Below are positions 24,707-34,644 of a stretch of 64,000 bases of DNA, one piece after another. The stretch is from [Clostridium] hylemonae DSM 15053. GTDB lineage: Bacteria; Bacillota; Clostridia; Lachnospirales; Lachnospiraceae. Within the stretch, counting starts at the first letter, position 1. Each line of letters starts with the position of its first letter. A program made the translations under genes and the position numbers. The DNA is taken from contig NZ_CP036524.1 of NCBI RefSeq assembly GCF_008281175.1, forward strand, positions 1,364,001-1,428,000, given 5' to 3'. The notes under the pieces were generated by a model, which saw nothing but the letters and a program-made list of their open reading frames with translations, was not told where the DNA came from and searched no databases.

Positions 24707-27489
24707 GACAGAACGGCAGGCATACTCCGAATGCAAATACTCCGGTCATACGGATGCTCTGCGCGGCAGTCTCAAAGAGCAGCAGGGGCAGGAACCGGAT
24801 TCTTCTTGGCGCGGTCATACTCGGAATTGTAACGCTCTGTATGGTATTCGGCGTTTCCTTCGGCAAGATTCAGGCGGAGTATTTAAGATCCATACGGCAG
24901 TCCGGCACAGCCGCGTCCACATATCTTGAGGACGGGACGAAGGCCCAGTACAACAAGATCAAAAGTCTGAGCTATATCCGGGAGGTAGGGAGAAGCTGGA
25001 CGCCCGGATATGCATATAAAGAAGCCGGCGGTGAAAGTCTGTGTGAAATAACAGTGTTAGATAAGACGGCCTGGGATGTGATGGAACGCCCTGCTTACAC
25101 CGGCATAGAAGGGCACTATCCGCGGAAAGCCCAGGAACTGATGCTGCCGGTGCGCGCGCTTGAGGATCTGGGTATCCGTACGCCGGAAAAAGGAATGAAA
25201 CTCCACTTTATAATAGAGATAGGACTGTTCCGGACGGAAAAAGAGACCTTTACTCTGTGCGGATGGTACGAAGACTATGCGGAGCCGGCCTCGAATATGG
25301 CCAAGGGCTACATATCAGAAGAAAAGCTGAAAGAATGGGGCGGCAGTATGGAAAAGCCGGATCATCTTCTCATCCGGCAGAAAGACAGCATGGATGGCCG
25401 GCGCACAGAGGAAAAGCTTTATGACGATATCCGGATGGCCGATACTTCTCAGACATTTACAGGCGGTAATACATATGCATACGATGCGGTAAACCGGTTC
25501 ATGGGCGGTTACGGCATGGCGGCATTCGGCGCAGTCCTTGTGCTGGCAAGTATATTCTTTCTCATCCATAATGTCATGCACATATCCATGGCAAAGGATA
25601 TCCGGCAGATAGGGCTTCTGAACACGATCGGCACGACGGCGAAGCAGATCCGCGGCATTTATTTCAGACAGATACTGCGTATTCTGGCGGTGGGAATACC
25701 AGCCGGTGTGCTGATCGCGGCGTTATTGCTGTCAGCTGTGGTTCCACAGCTTCTCGGAAGGCAGTATCTTGCCCGTTATGGCGGGGCGGCCGGACTGGAT
25801 GTTCTGCGCCCGCAGATGCTTGCGCTGGCGGCGGTATTTACCGGCATTGTGACTGCGGCTGCGGCGGGAGAAACGATATACCGGGCGGTCAGCCGCTCCT
25901 GCATAGAAGCAGCGAATTATAACGGGATAGAGCAGCCAAAGACAAAGAGGAGGGTTAAGAAGGCGGCGGCACTCAGACGCCGGACACCAAAACGGGAACT
26001 GTGGTATATGGCATGGCAGAATCTGTGCCGATTCCGGGGCAGATCTCTGCGCACGGTACTGTCGCTGTTTCTCGGACTGGAGGTGGCGCTCTCAGCAGTG
26101 GTGATCGCCTCGGGGGCAGATCAAAGCCACGCCATAGAAGCGCGGCCCGATATTCTCGTGGCCGGGGAGTTCAGCTCCTGGGGAAAGGCGGAAGGCTATG
26201 GGGAGGAATATAAAGGCAGGGATCCACAGGATGACCCGCTGGAGACAGAGGGCGGCAACCTGGCCCTGACTTCGGACAATGATTATGATTCCTTCTCGCC
26301 GGTTGGCGAAGAAGTAAAAGAGGAACTGCTGGCGGTGGACGGAGTAAAGAAGGAAGAGTCATACGCCGCCGAGGGCGGCTATATGTGCCCGTTGTATACG
26401 AGAAAAGGGGTCCGTCCCATGGTTGCGGATAAAGAATCAGAGACAGATGAAAACTATACCGCCAACCTTGATACAGTCATACAACTTATTGAAGCGGGAG
26501 AGAGCGGTACGATACAGATCCTGGGCCGGAAGGAGATAGAGGAGCTGAAGGAATTTGCGGAAAAAAGCGGCTCACCGGCTGACATGGAGAGTCTGGAGAA
26601 CGGCACAGGAGTATTGCTTCTGCATGACCATATACTATCTCCGGCCAAGGAAAAGCAGGCAGAAGAAAGTGTGGGGGAACCGATCCTATTTTCAAGGTTA
26701 TGGTCCAAGAAAGAGCGTGACAGGCGGTTGAACGCCACAGCGCAGGAACGGGAGAAGATGGGGGATATTGAGACAGAAAAATCGGAGAAAATGACACTGT
26801 GCGGTTATATGGATACAAAGGCAGAAGGGTTTCCGGCTCTGAGACGTACGTGGCACGGCCCCCGCATTGACTATTTTGTCATCAGTGAAGAGGGATTTAA
26901 AAAGCTTGGAACGGCAAAGAAGACCTTTTATATGGAACTGAATGTGGAAAAAGGCAAGGAACTGTCGGCCGAGAAAGCAGTCCGCAGGATCTTAACGAGG
27001 GAGAACGGCAGGCGGGGGGATGAGGCCGGATTGTTTCTTATCAGCAAGGCCGGACTGCTTCAGGAAGCCCAAAGTTATATACGAGGAAGCAGACTCATTC
27101 TGGGCATTCTCAGTATGGTGCTTATCGCCGCCGGTCTGATGAATTATCTGAATATGATGGTGACGGGCCTTTGGTCGAGGCAGAGGGAATTTGCCCTTAT
27201 GGAAGGGGTTGGAATGACACGCAGGCAGCTGTGCGGGATGCTTGTGATAGAAGGGCTCTATTACTGCCTGCTGACCGCCGGCCTTATGCTGACGGCCGGA
27301 AGCGGCATACTTTTCCTGGTACATCTTTATATGAAGGCGAAGCTTGCATATTTTACATTTACCTGCCCGTGGGCAGTGTTTGGCGTCATGATTCTCGTAC
27401 TGGCCTGTATCTGTGTCTGTGTGCCGCTGGCCGTCTCGAGAAAAACAGGAAGGACAGGGCTTGCAAAACGGCTGGCACAGTCAAATTGA
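24703..27489 (+). CDS. ABC transporter permease, FtsX-like
   Basis: A 928-residue permease. Membrane segments are grouped as one N-terminal helix (about 30-52), a triplet at about 260-400 after a ~200-residue extracellular region, a helix near 455, a second large extracellular region (about 480-790, very acidic and rich in Glu/Lys) and three final helices. This is the two-FtsX-domain layout of BceB/SalY-type permeases. The large extracellular part probably contacts the substrate. The start ATG follows GAGGGGAGG; the in-frame ATG 24682 lies inside the ATPase gene and is not needed. A short 7-bp hairpin overlaps the stop codon (27488-27509) but has no T tract. Confidence 0.9.
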   Translation: MRQNGRHTPNANTPVIRMLCAAVSKSSRGRNRILLGAVILGIVTLCMVFGVSFGKIQAEYLRSIRQSGTAASTYLEDGTKAQYNKIKSLSYIREVGRSWTPGYAYKEAGGESLCEITVLDKTAWDVMERPAYTGIEGHYPRKAQELMLPVRALEDLGIRTPEKGMKLHFIIEIGLFRTEKETFTLCGWYEDYAEPASNMAKGYISEEKLKEWGGSMEKPDHLLIRQKDSMDGRRTEEKLYDDIRMADTSQTFTGGNTYAYDAVNRFMGGYGMAAFGAVLVLASIFFLIHNVMHISMAKDIRQIGLLNTIGTTAKQIRGIYFRQILRILAVGIPAGVLIAALLLSAVVPQLLGRQYLARYGGAAGLDVLRPQMLALAAVFTGIVTAAAAGETIYRAVSRSCIEAANYNGIEQPKTKRRVKKAAALRRRTPKRELWYMAWQNLCRFRGRSLRTVLSLFLGLEVALSAVVIASGADQSHAIEARPDILVAGEFSSWGKAEGYGEEYKGRDPQDDPLETEGGNLALTSDNDYDSFSPVGEEVKEELLAVDGVKKEESYAAEGGYMCPLYTRKGVRPMVADKESETDENYTANLDTVIQLIEAGESGTIQILGRKEIEELKEFAEKSGSPADMESLENGTGVLLLHDHILSPAKEKQAEESVGEPILFSRLWSKKERDRRLNATAQEREKMGDIETEKSEKMTLCGYMDTKAEGFPALRRTWHGPRIDYFVISEEGFKKLGTAKKTFYMELNVEKGKELSAEKAVRRILTRENGRRGDEAGLFLISKAGLLQEAQSYIRGSRLILGILSMVLIAAGLMNYLNMMVTGLWSRQREFALMEGVGMTRRQLCGMLVIEGLYYCLLTAGLMLTAGSGILFLVHLYMKAKLAYFTFTCPWAVFGVMILVLACICVCVPLAVSRKTGRTGLAKRLAQSN

Positions 27490-27557
27490 TTGTCAATAGA
27501 TAGACAATCGTGTGAAAAATAAATCAATTGAGCGAGATGTTAATAAAAAAACAATTA

Positions 27558-27586
27558 TTGACAGAATATTTAAATGTCGTTATAAT
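27558..27586 (+). promoter_or_regulatory. Promoter of the glycine cleavage operon
   Basis: Perfect TTGACA (27558-27563), 17 nt, perfect TATAAT (27581-27586). Such a strong promoter suits an operon controlled afterwards by the riboswitch. Confidence 0.9.
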
Positions 27587-27617
27587 CTAAGTAGTTTCAT
27601 ATATCGGATGATGGATT

Positions 27618-27712
27618 TAAGAGAGTCTATCTGCGGGATAGCGCCGAAGGGGAAAGGGATGACCGAAACTCTCAGGCAAATGAATTAGATTCGGACGATA
27701 CTCTGGAGGACA
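27618..27712 (+). promoter_or_regulatory. Glycine riboswitch, apparently a single aptamer
   Basis: The conserved glycine-aptamer blocks occur in order: AAGAGAGT, AGCGCCGAAGGGG, CCGAAACTCTCAGGCAAATGAA, and CTCTGGAGG, which closes the P1 helix. Only about 50 nt separate it from the terminator, so there is no room for the second aptamer of the usual tandem form. It controls gcvT onward: bound glycine should prevent the downstream terminator and switch the operon on. Confidence 0.93.
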
Positions 27713-27758
27713 GGGGTGAGTATGGATATCAGCAGGATATTTATATTTGCCCCTTTTT
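27713..27758 (+). terminator. Riboswitch expression-platform terminator
   Basis: GGGGTGAGTATGGATATC pairs with GGATATTTATATTTGCCCC over about 18 bp including several G-U pairs, followed by TTTTT. It begins directly after the aptamer's closing strand, so refolding there would decide read-through into gcvT. Confidence 0.85.
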
Positions 27759-27842
27759 GTATATGAGAAGTCTGGTTAAAATGCCGCCATCACCGTTTTA
27801 ACATGGAAAAGTGAATAAACAGACAATGGAGGAGGAAAGAAT

Positions 27843-28931
27843 ATGGAATTAAAGACACCGCTGTATGAAGCGCATGTGAGGGCAGGCGGAAAGATGGTTC
27901 CGTTTGCCGGCTACACACTGCCGGTGCAGTACGGCACCGGAGTGATCAAAGAGCACATGGCTGTGCGGGAGCGCGCAGGCCTGTTTGACGTTTCCCACAT
28001 GGGAGAGATCCTCTGTGAAGGAAGGGACGCGCTTGACAATCTTCAGATGCTTCTGACGAACAATTTCGCGAATATGTCAGACGGACAGGCGAGATACAGT
28101 CCGATGTGCAATGAGAAAGGCGGCACGGTAGATGACCTCATTGTCTATAAGGAAGCAGATGACCGTTATTTTATTGTCGTCAACGCCGCAAACAAAGATA
28201 AGGATTACGAATGGATGCTGGCGCACCAGTCGGGGGAAGTCACGTTTACCGATGTGTCCGAACGCTATGCCCAGCTTGCGCTTCAGGGGCCGCAGGCGAT
28301 GAAGATCCTCAGGAAGATCACAAAAGAAGAACATATCCCGCAAAAGTATTATCACGCGGTGTTTGACGGGGAGGCCGGCGGGATCCCGTGTATCATTTCA
28401 AAGACAGGATACACAGGCGAAGACGGGGTAGAACTGTATCTGGACAGTGAAAAGGCCGGGGAAATGTGGGATCTCCTGCTGGAGAACGGGAAAGAGGAGG
28501 GACTGATCCCATGCGGCTTAGGCGCCCGGGACACACTGCGCATGGAGGCTTCCATGCCTCTCTACGGGCAGGAGATGGACGAGGATGTGACACCGCTTGA
28601 GACCGGGCTTGGATTTGCCGTGAAGATGTCAAAAGAAGACTTTATCGGGAAAAAGGCGATGGAAGAGCAGGGAGAACCAAAGAGGAAGCGCGTGGGACTA
28701 AAAGTGACCGGGCGCGGGATCATCCGGGAACATCAGGACGTATATGCGGAAGGTAAGCTGATTGGCCATACGACGTCCGGCACACACTGCCCATATCTCG
28801 GATATCCGGTGGCTATGGCGCTTGTCAGCGCAAAATACGCGGAGCCCGGCAGGACAGTGAGCGTTGAAGTGCGCGGACGGATGGTGGAGGCTAAGATCGT
28901 ACCGCTGCCGTTTTATAAAAGAAGCAAGTAA
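27843..28931 (+). CDS. gcvT: Aminomethyltransferase (glycine cleavage T protein)
   Basis: A 362-residue T protein. It transfers the methylene carbon from the aminomethyl-lipoyl H protein to tetrahydrofolate, releasing ammonia. Family motifs are [11 protein letters not shown] near the start, [14 protein letters not shown], the folate-binding aspartate region [25 protein letters not shown], and [33 protein letters not shown] precedes the ATG. It is the first gene of the riboswitch operon; gcvH follows after 46 nt. Confidence 0.98.
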   Translation: MELKTPLYEAHVRAGGKMVPFAGYTLPVQYGTGVIKEHMAVRERAGLFDVSHMGEILCEGRDALDNLQMLLTNNFANMSDGQARYSPMCNEKGGTVDDLIVYKEADDRYFIVVNAANKDKDYEWMLAHQSGEVTFTDVSERYAQLALQGPQAMKILRKITKEEHIPQKYYHAVFDGEAGGIPCIISKTGYTGEDGVELYLDSEKAGEMWDLLLENGKEEGLIPCGLGARDTLRMEASMPLYGQEMDEDVTPLETGLGFAVKMSKEDFIGKKAMEEQGEPKRKRVGLKVTGRGIIREHQDVYAEGKLIGHTTSGTHCPYLGYPVAMALVSAKYAEPGRTVSVEVRGRMVEAKIVPLPFYKRSK

Positions 28932-28977
28932 CTGCAAACGGAATAGAAAAAGTAAAATAAAGAAAGGAATGAATGTT

Positions 28978-29358
28978 ATGGAATTAAGAGAGGATATGAA
29001 GTATTCAAAATCCCATGAATGGGTAAAAGAAGAAGGAGACGAGGTCGTGATCGGCCTGACGGACTATGCGCAGTCCGAGCTTGGAGATCTGGTGTTTGTC
29101 AATCTCCCGGAAGAGGGGGATGAGCTCACGGTCGGAGAGTCCTTTGCGGATGTGGAGTCAGTGAAGGCTGTGTCCGACGTATACGCACCGGTTTCCGGCG
29201 TTGTAAGTGAGATCAACGAAGAGCTTCTCGATACGCCGGAACTTATCAACGAGGCTCCGTATGATGCGTGGTTCGTAAAAGTAAAAGAGATATCTGAAAA
29301 GGAAGAACTGTTATCCGCCGGCGAATATCAAGCATTCGTGGAGAGCGAGAAAGAGTAA
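28978..29358 (+). CDS. gcvH: Glycine cleavage system H protein
   Basis: A 126-residue lipoyl carrier, full length. The lipoylated lysine is Lys63 in [16 protein letters not shown]. It shuttles the aminomethyl group from the P protein to the T protein and electrons to dihydrolipoyl dehydrogenase. ATG 28978 is favoured over ATG 28969, because AAAGG at 28963-28967 is 10 nt from the former but adjacent to the latter. gcvPA begins 12 nt after the stop, and the operon also carries its own lipoate ligase. Confidence 0.97.
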   Translation: MELREDMKYSKSHEWVKEEGDEVVIGLTDYAQSELGDLVFVNLPEEGDELTVGESFADVESVKAVSDVYAPVSGVVSEINEELLDTPELINEAPYDAWFVKVKEISEKEELLSAGEYQAFVESEKE

Positions 29359-29370
29359 GGAGGTGTGCCT

Positions 29371-30699
29371 GTGGGCTCATATGTTCCAAACACGGAAGAA
29401 GAACGAAAAGCCATGCTGCATGAGATCGGCTTTTCGTCTATAGATGATCTGTTTATCCATATTCCGGATGAAGTAAAGGTGAAAGACGGACTGAATCTCC
29501 CGGAGGGGATGTCCGAACTGGAAGTACGAAGAAAAATGCAGGGTATGGCGGCAAAAAATACGGTGTTTCCTTCCGTATTCAGGGGAGCGGGCGCGTACCG
29601 CCACTTTATCCCGTCCATCGTCAGGAGCGTGATCTCCAAGGAGAATCTCATGACAGCTTACACCCCATATCAGGCCGAGATCAGCCAGGGGATCCTGCAG
29701 TCGATCTTTGAGTATCAGACGATGATCTGTGACCTGACCGGCATGGATGCCTCCAATGCCTCTGTGTATGACGGGGCGTCCGCAGCCGCAGAAGGAGTAG
29801 CCATGTGCAGAGAGCGGAAGCGGAAAAAGGCATTTGTTTCAGCCACGGTGCTGCCCTATGCGCTGGAAACTGTCAGGACATACTGTTTCGGCAATGAGAT
29901 GCAGCTGGAAGTGATACCGGAAAAAGACGGCGTCACGGACCTTTCATATCTGGAAGAGCATATCGATGAAGAGACGGCCTGTGTCTACATACAGCATCCT
30001 AATTACTATGGCAGTCTGGAGGACGCTGAAAAGGCAGGAGAGATCACTCACAAAGCCGGAGCGAAATTTGTCATGGGTGTGAATCCGGTCTCTCTCGGCG
30101 TGCTGAAGACGCCGAGGGAATACGGCGCCGACGTGGCTGTCGGGGAAGGCCAGCCGCTCGGACTGCCGCTCGGCTTCGGAGGGCCGTACCTCGGGTTTAT
30201 GACCTGTACGGCCGGCATGACGAGAAAGCTGCCGGGCCGTATCGTCGGTGAGACGAAAGACGCGGCCGGAAAGACGGGATATGTGCTGACGCTGCAGGCG
30301 AGAGAACAGCATATCCGCAGGGAGAAAGCTTCCAGCAATATCTGTTCCAATCAGGCGCTGTGCGCCCTGGCAGTGGGAGTCTATCTGGCGGCCATGGGAC
30401 GCGGGGGGATACGAAGCGCGGCCGTCCAGTGTATGTCCAAGGCACATTACATGGCGGAGGAACTCGGAAAGATCGGTTATGAGACCGTAAACAAAGGAGA
30501 ATTCTTCCATGAGTTTGTTACCTCTTCAAAAGTGCCTGCAGCCCAGGCGCTGGAGAAGCTTGAAAAGGAAGGGATCCTCGGCGGGTATCCGCTTGCGGAC
30601 GGCACCATTCTCTGGTGCTGCACGGAGATGAACACGAAAGAAGAAATTGACAAGGTGATCCATATTCTTAAAGGAGGTGCGGTAGATGCTGATATTTGA
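29371..30699 (+). CDS. gcvPA: Glycine dehydrogenase (decarboxylating) subunit 1
   Basis: A 442-residue N-terminal half of P protein, encoded separately as in many Gram-positive bacteria. With gcvPB it decarboxylates glycine and loads the aminomethyl group on H protein. Motifs include [18 protein letters not shown] at the start, [40 protein letters not shown], and the Gly-rich [19 protein letters not shown]. The start is GTG 29371, 7 nt after AAGGAGG; GTG 29365 lies only 1-2 nt from that site. Its 3' end overlaps gcvPB by 14 nt. Confidence 0.96.
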   Translation: MGSYVPNTEEERKAMLHEIGFSSIDDLFIHIPDEVKVKDGLNLPEGMSELEVRRKMQGMAAKNTVFPSVFRGAGAYRHFIPSIVRSVISKENLMTAYTPYQAEISQGILQSIFEYQTMICDLTGMDASNASVYDGASAAAEGVAMCRERKRKKAFVSATVLPYALETVRTYCFGNEMQLEVIPEKDGVTDLSYLEEHIDEETACVYIQHPNYYGSLEDAEKAGEITHKAGAKFVMGVNPVSLGVLKTPREYGADVAVGEGQPLGLPLGFGGPYLGFMTCTAGMTRKLPGRIVGETKDAAGKTGYVLTLQAREQHIRREKASSNICSNQALCALAVGVYLAAMGRGGIRSAAVQCMSKAHYMAEELGKIGYETVNKGEFFHEFVTSSKVPAAQALEKLEKEGILGGYPLADGTILWCCTEMNTKEEIDKVIHILKGGAVDADI

Positions 30700-32116
30700 A
30701 AAAAGCAGATCCGGAAGAGGAATGCATATGCTCCCCGAGTGCGACGTGCCGGCCGTGATGCCGGAGGCAAAGGATATGCGTGAGTCTGCGCTGCATCTGC
30801 CGGAGATGTCGGAAAATGACCTGAGCAGACATTATACGGAGCTGGCGAAAAAGTCGCACGGTGTCAACGACGGCTTCTATCCGCTTGGTTCCTGTACGAT
30901 GAAGTACAATCCGAAGATCAACAATGACATGGCAGATCTGCCGGGGTTCACAGAGGTCCATCCGCTGCAGCCGGAGCATACGGTGCAGGGATGCCTGGAA
31001 GTTATCGGCACGATCGAGAAGTATCTGTGTGAGATCACGAGGATGGACCGTATGACGATGCAGCCGGCAGCAGGCTCACACGGAGAATTTACGGGGCTTT
31101 TGCTCATAAAAGCGTATCATGAGAGCCGGGGCGACACAAAGCGCACGAAGATCATCGTGCCGGACTCTGCCCACGGGACCAATCCGGCAAGCGCGGCGAT
31201 GGCCGGGTATTCTGTAGTAAGCGTTCCGTCCGGTCCGGACGGATGTGTAGATATTGAGAAGCTTAAGGAGGCAGCCGGCGATGATGTGGCCGGACTCATG
31301 CTGACGAACCCGAACACAGTAGGTCTTTTTGACAAAAACATTCTTGAGATCACAGAGATCATTCATCAGTGCGGCGGTCTGAATTACTATGACGGCGCAA
31401 ACCTGAATGCGGTCATGGGGATCGTAAGGCCTGGCGATATGGGATTCGACGTCATTCATCTGAATCTGCACAAGACGTTCTCCACTCCGCACGGAGGCGG
31501 AGGCCCGGGAAGCGGTCCGGTAGGATGCAAGCAATTCCTTTCACCGTTCCTTCCTTCCGTTCTCGTGGAAGGAGAGGATGAACTGACCTTTGTGAGACCA
31601 AAGCAGAGTATCGGTGAGATGAAGAGCTTCTACGGCAATTTCCTCGTAGTCGTACGCGCGCTTTCCTACATCATGACACTTGGAAAAGAAGGCATTCCCG
31701 AGGCCAGCCGGAACGCAGTGCTGAATGCGAACTATATGATGAATAAGCTGAAGGATCTGTACACGATGGCATACGATGAAGTGTGCATGCACGAGTTCGT
31801 CATGAGCCTTGAGGATCTGAAAAAGAAGACGGGCGTGTCGGCGATGGACATTGCCAAGGGGCTGCTTGACAACGGGATCCATCCGCCTACCATGTACTTC
31901 CCGCTCATTGTAAAGGAGGCGCTCATGGCAGAGCCGACGGAGACAGAGTCAAAAGAGACGCTGGACGAAGCGATCGAGGTGTTCCGCAGCCTTTATCATG
32001 AGGCGCAGGAACATGCAGATAGCCTGCACAGCGCTCCGGTCAAGACACCTGTGACGCGGCTCGACGAAGTGGGAGCTGCGAGGCATCCGGTTCTCCGTTA
32101 TCAGTTTGAGCCATAG
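30686..32116 (+). CDS. gcvPB: Glycine dehydrogenase (decarboxylating) subunit 2
   Basis: A 476-residue C-terminal half of P protein that binds pyridoxal phosphate through the Lys of [23 protein letters not shown]. Other family stretches are [13 protein letters not shown] near residue 70, [30 protein letters not shown] and the [15 protein letters not shown] segment. The ribosome binding site AAAGGAGGTGCGG lies inside the gcvPA coding end, so the two halves are translationally coupled, fitting a 1:1 complex. Confidence 0.97.
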   Translation: MLIFEKSRSGRGMHMLPECDVPAVMPEAKDMRESALHLPEMSENDLSRHYTELAKKSHGVNDGFYPLGSCTMKYNPKINNDMADLPGFTEVHPLQPEHTVQGCLEVIGTIEKYLCEITRMDRMTMQPAAGSHGEFTGLLLIKAYHESRGDTKRTKIIVPDSAHGTNPASAAMAGYSVVSVPSGPDGCVDIEKLKEAAGDDVAGLMLTNPNTVGLFDKNILEITEIIHQCGGLNYYDGANLNAVMGIVRPGDMGFDVIHLNLHKTFSTPHGGGGPGSGPVGCKQFLSPFLPSVLVEGEDELTFVRPKQSIGEMKSFYGNFLVVVRALSYIMTLGKEGIPEASRNAVLNANYMMNKLKDLYTMAYDEVCMHEFVMSLEDLKKKTGVSAMDIAKGLLDNGIHPPTMYFPLIVKEALMAEPTETESKETLDEAIEVFRSLYHEAQEHADSLHSAPVKTPVTRLDEVGAARHPVLRYQFEP

Positions 32117-32133
32117 GAAGAGAGAGTATCTGT

Positions 32134-33132
32134 ATGATAGAAAAGATCACTTACATAGAGAGCAGTCAGACAGACCCGAGGAAAAACCTGGCGGTGGAAG
32201 AACAGCTTTTGCTGACTTGCGGCGCAGATGAATGTATCCTGTATCTCTGGCAGAACAGGCACACTGTCGTGATCGGCCGTAACCAGAATGCATGGAAGGA
32301 ATGCCTCGTCGACAGGCTTAAGGAGGACGGCGGATATCTCGTGCGCCGTCCGTCCGGCGGCGGAGCGGTATACCACGACCTGGGGAACCTGAATTTTACC
32401 TTTCTCGTGCAGAAAGAAAACTATGATCTGGACAGACAGCTTGAAGTTATCATAAGGGCCGTGAAAAGGCTCGGCATAGAGGCAGAAAAGTCTGGCCGGA
32501 ACGATATTCTGGCCGGAGGAAAGAAGTTCTCGGGAAATGCATTTTATGAGCAGGGTTCCCGCTGTTATCACCACGGCACTTTGATGGCGGACGTCAATAT
32601 CGGGGAATTGTCGAAGTATCTGACCGTATCGAAAGAGAAGCTTAAGTCAAAGGGTGTGGATTCCGTAAAATCAAGGGTCGCCAACCTGAAAGAATTCTGT
32701 CAGGATCTGACGGTCGCCGGTCTGAAAGAAGCTCTCGTAGCAGCGTTTGAGGAGGTGTACGGACAGAAGGCGGGGACGAGGAGCGTGGAGGAACTTGACC
32801 AGGAGGAACTTGCCGGGCTTGAGAAAAAATACAGCTCATGGGAGTGGACATTTGGCCGGAAGACGGATTTTACATATGAACTGTCCCACCGGTTTCCGTG
32901 GGGAACGGTGACGCTGCAGCTTCAGGTAAAGGGCGGCAGGATCGAAGATGCAGCCGCCTGGTCCGACTGTATGAAGCCGCAGGTGATCCTCGACCTTCCG
33001 CGGTATCTGAAAGGGCTTTACTACAGACGTGAGGCAGTGCTGCCGCAGCTGGGGCTGTTCTGGTCCGAAGACGCAGAGGAAGAGCAGATGATGAAAGATA
33101 TGATATCGTGGCTTTCAGAAGTGGAATTTTAA
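32134..33132 (+). CDS. lplA: Lipoate-protein ligase A
   Basis: A 332-residue lipoate-protein ligase. It activates free lipoate with ATP and attaches it to GcvH. The BPL/LplA catalytic domain has RNQNAWKE, RRPSGGGAVYHDLGNLNFTF (the lipoyl-AMP loop), the conserved lysine region ILAGGKKFSGNAFYE and HHGTLM; a C-terminal accessory domain of about 80 residues (SSWEWTFGRKTDFTYELSHRFPWGTV) completes the fold. Having it inside the gcv operon ties H-protein lipoylation to glycine supply and suggests dependence on scavenged lipoate. Confidence 0.95.
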   Translation: MIEKITYIESSQTDPRKNLAVEEQLLLTCGADECILYLWQNRHTVVIGRNQNAWKECLVDRLKEDGGYLVRRPSGGGAVYHDLGNLNFTFLVQKENYDLDRQLEVIIRAVKRLGIEAEKSGRNDILAGGKKFSGNAFYEQGSRCYHHGTLMADVNIGELSKYLTVSKEKLKSKGVDSVKSRVANLKEFCQDLTVAGLKEALVAAFEEVYGQKAGTRSVEELDQEELAGLEKKYSSWEWTFGRKTDFTYELSHRFPWGTVTLQLQVKGGRIEDAAAWSDCMKPQVILDLPRYLKGLYYRREAVLPQLGLFWSEDAEEEQMMKDMISWLSEVEF

Positions 33133-33148
33133 AAGGAGACATAATGAT

Positions 33149-34552
33149 ATGGAACATACATTTGATCTGATCGTGATCGGAGCTGGCCCGGGCGGATACG
33201 TGGCCGCTGTGAAGGCGGCAAAGCTCGGACTTAAAACCGCGGTGATCGAAGCTGGGCGGGCAGGAGGGACATGCCTGAACCGGGGATGCATCCCGGCCAA
33301 GGCGATGATCCACGCCTCCTCCTTGTATCAGGAGGTGATGTCAGGCGGACGGTTCGGGGTGTCTGCCTCAGACGTCACGTACGATTATAAAAAGATCCTC
33401 TCGTATAAAGAGGAGACAACGGAGCAGCTCTGCCAGGGGGTGGAACAGCTGCTGAAGGCAAATAAGGTAGAGTTGATAAATGGAAAAGGCGTCCTCACAA
33501 AGGAGCGCAGCGTCAAGGTGACGGCTGACGGAAAAGAGACCGTATATGAGGCGGAGCATGTCATACTGGCAGCGGGGGCCAGGCCTTTGATGCCGCCGAT
33601 ACCAGGCCTTTCGCTGCCGGGCGTGCTGACAAGTGACGATGTATTCAGGCTCGAGGCGGTGCCGGACAGTCTGCTCATCATCGGCGGAGGTGTCATCAGC
33701 GTCGAGTTTGCCACTGTGTATCAGGCGCTGGGATGCAGGGTCACTATCGTGGAGGCGATGCCGCGGCTCATTCCGAATATGGACAAAGAGATCTCCCAGA
33801 ATCTGAAAATGATCATGAAAAAGCGCGGTGTGGACATTCACACAGGCGCCTCGGTGAAGGCCGTCGAGCAGGACGGAGAACAGCTCGCCTGTCTGTTTGA
33901 AGAAAAGGGAAAGGAATATAAGATCTCATCCGGCTATGTGCTCTGTGCGGTGGGCCGGGCTCCGAATACAGACGGACTTCTGGAGGAAGGAACCGGTATT
34001 CGGCTGGAAAAAGGCCGTATCGCCGTAGACAGCCGGTTCAGGACAGACATGGAAGGCGTCTATGCGATCGGGGATCTGATCAAGGGGACACAGCTTGCGC
34101 ACGCGGCCAGCGCGCAGGGAATGTATGTGGCCGAAGTGATCGCCGGCGCAGAACCGTCGGTAGATCTGGATGTCATACCGGGCTGTGTGTACACGAACCC
34201 GGAGATCGCCTCCGTCGGTATGTCTGAGGAAGAGGCAAAAGAGAATGGATTAGAAGTAAAAACAGGCAAATTTATTATGAGCGCCAACGGAAAGTCGCTC
34301 ATCACGAAAGAGGAGCGGGGCTTTGTGAAAGTTGTAGCGGAGGAGCAGACCGGTATTGTGCTCGGCGCGCAGATGATGTGCGCGAGGGCGACGGATATGA
34401 TCGGAGAATTTACGACAGCAATTGCCAATAAGCTCACGGTGAAACAGATGCTCTGCGCGGTGCGCGCCCATCCGACTTACAACGAAGGCGTGGGGGAAGC
34501 GCTGGAGGAAGTATTTGGGGAAGCCATTCATGTAGTGCCGCGGCGGCGGTAA
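33149..34552 (+). CDS. lpdA: Dihydrolipoyl dehydrogenase (L protein)
   Basis: A 467-residue flavoprotein disulfide reductase that reoxidises the dihydrolipoyl arm of GcvH with NAD+. FAD-binding GAGPGGYVAAVKAAKLG at 11-27, redox-active disulfide Cys42-Cys47 (GGTCLNRGCIPAKAM), NAD-binding GGGVISVEFATVYQALG, second FAD motif GVYAIGDL and the C-terminal active-site HAHPTYNEGVGEA are all present. There is no N-terminal lipoyl domain, unlike some acetoin or pyruvate complex enzymes. Its position right after lplA marks it as the dedicated glycine cleavage L protein. Confidence 0.96.
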   Translation: MEHTFDLIVIGAGPGGYVAAVKAAKLGLKTAVIEAGRAGGTCLNRGCIPAKAMIHASSLYQEVMSGGRFGVSASDVTYDYKKILSYKEETTEQLCQGVEQLLKANKVELINGKGVLTKERSVKVTADGKETVYEAEHVILAAGARPLMPPIPGLSLPGVLTSDDVFRLEAVPDSLLIIGGGVISVEFATVYQALGCRVTIVEAMPRLIPNMDKEISQNLKMIMKKRGVDIHTGASVKAVEQDGEQLACLFEEKGKEYKISSGYVLCAVGRAPNTDGLLEEGTGIRLEKGRIAVDSRFRTDMEGVYAIGDLIKGTQLAHAASAQGMYVAEVIAGAEPSVDLDVIPGCVYTNPEIASVGMSEEEAKENGLEVKTGKFIMSANGKSLITKEERGFVKVVAEEQTGIVLGAQMMCARATDMIGEFTTAIANKLTVKQMLCAVRAHPTYNEGVGEALEEVFGEAIHVVPRRR

Positions 34553-34644
34553 GTAAAGCCGGAACGGATGCCGGGAAGGGCAGCTGTCTGGCAAAGCAGT
34601 CAGGAAAGGAAAATACATCGGCTGGAAGATGTAAGGGTTGAAAA

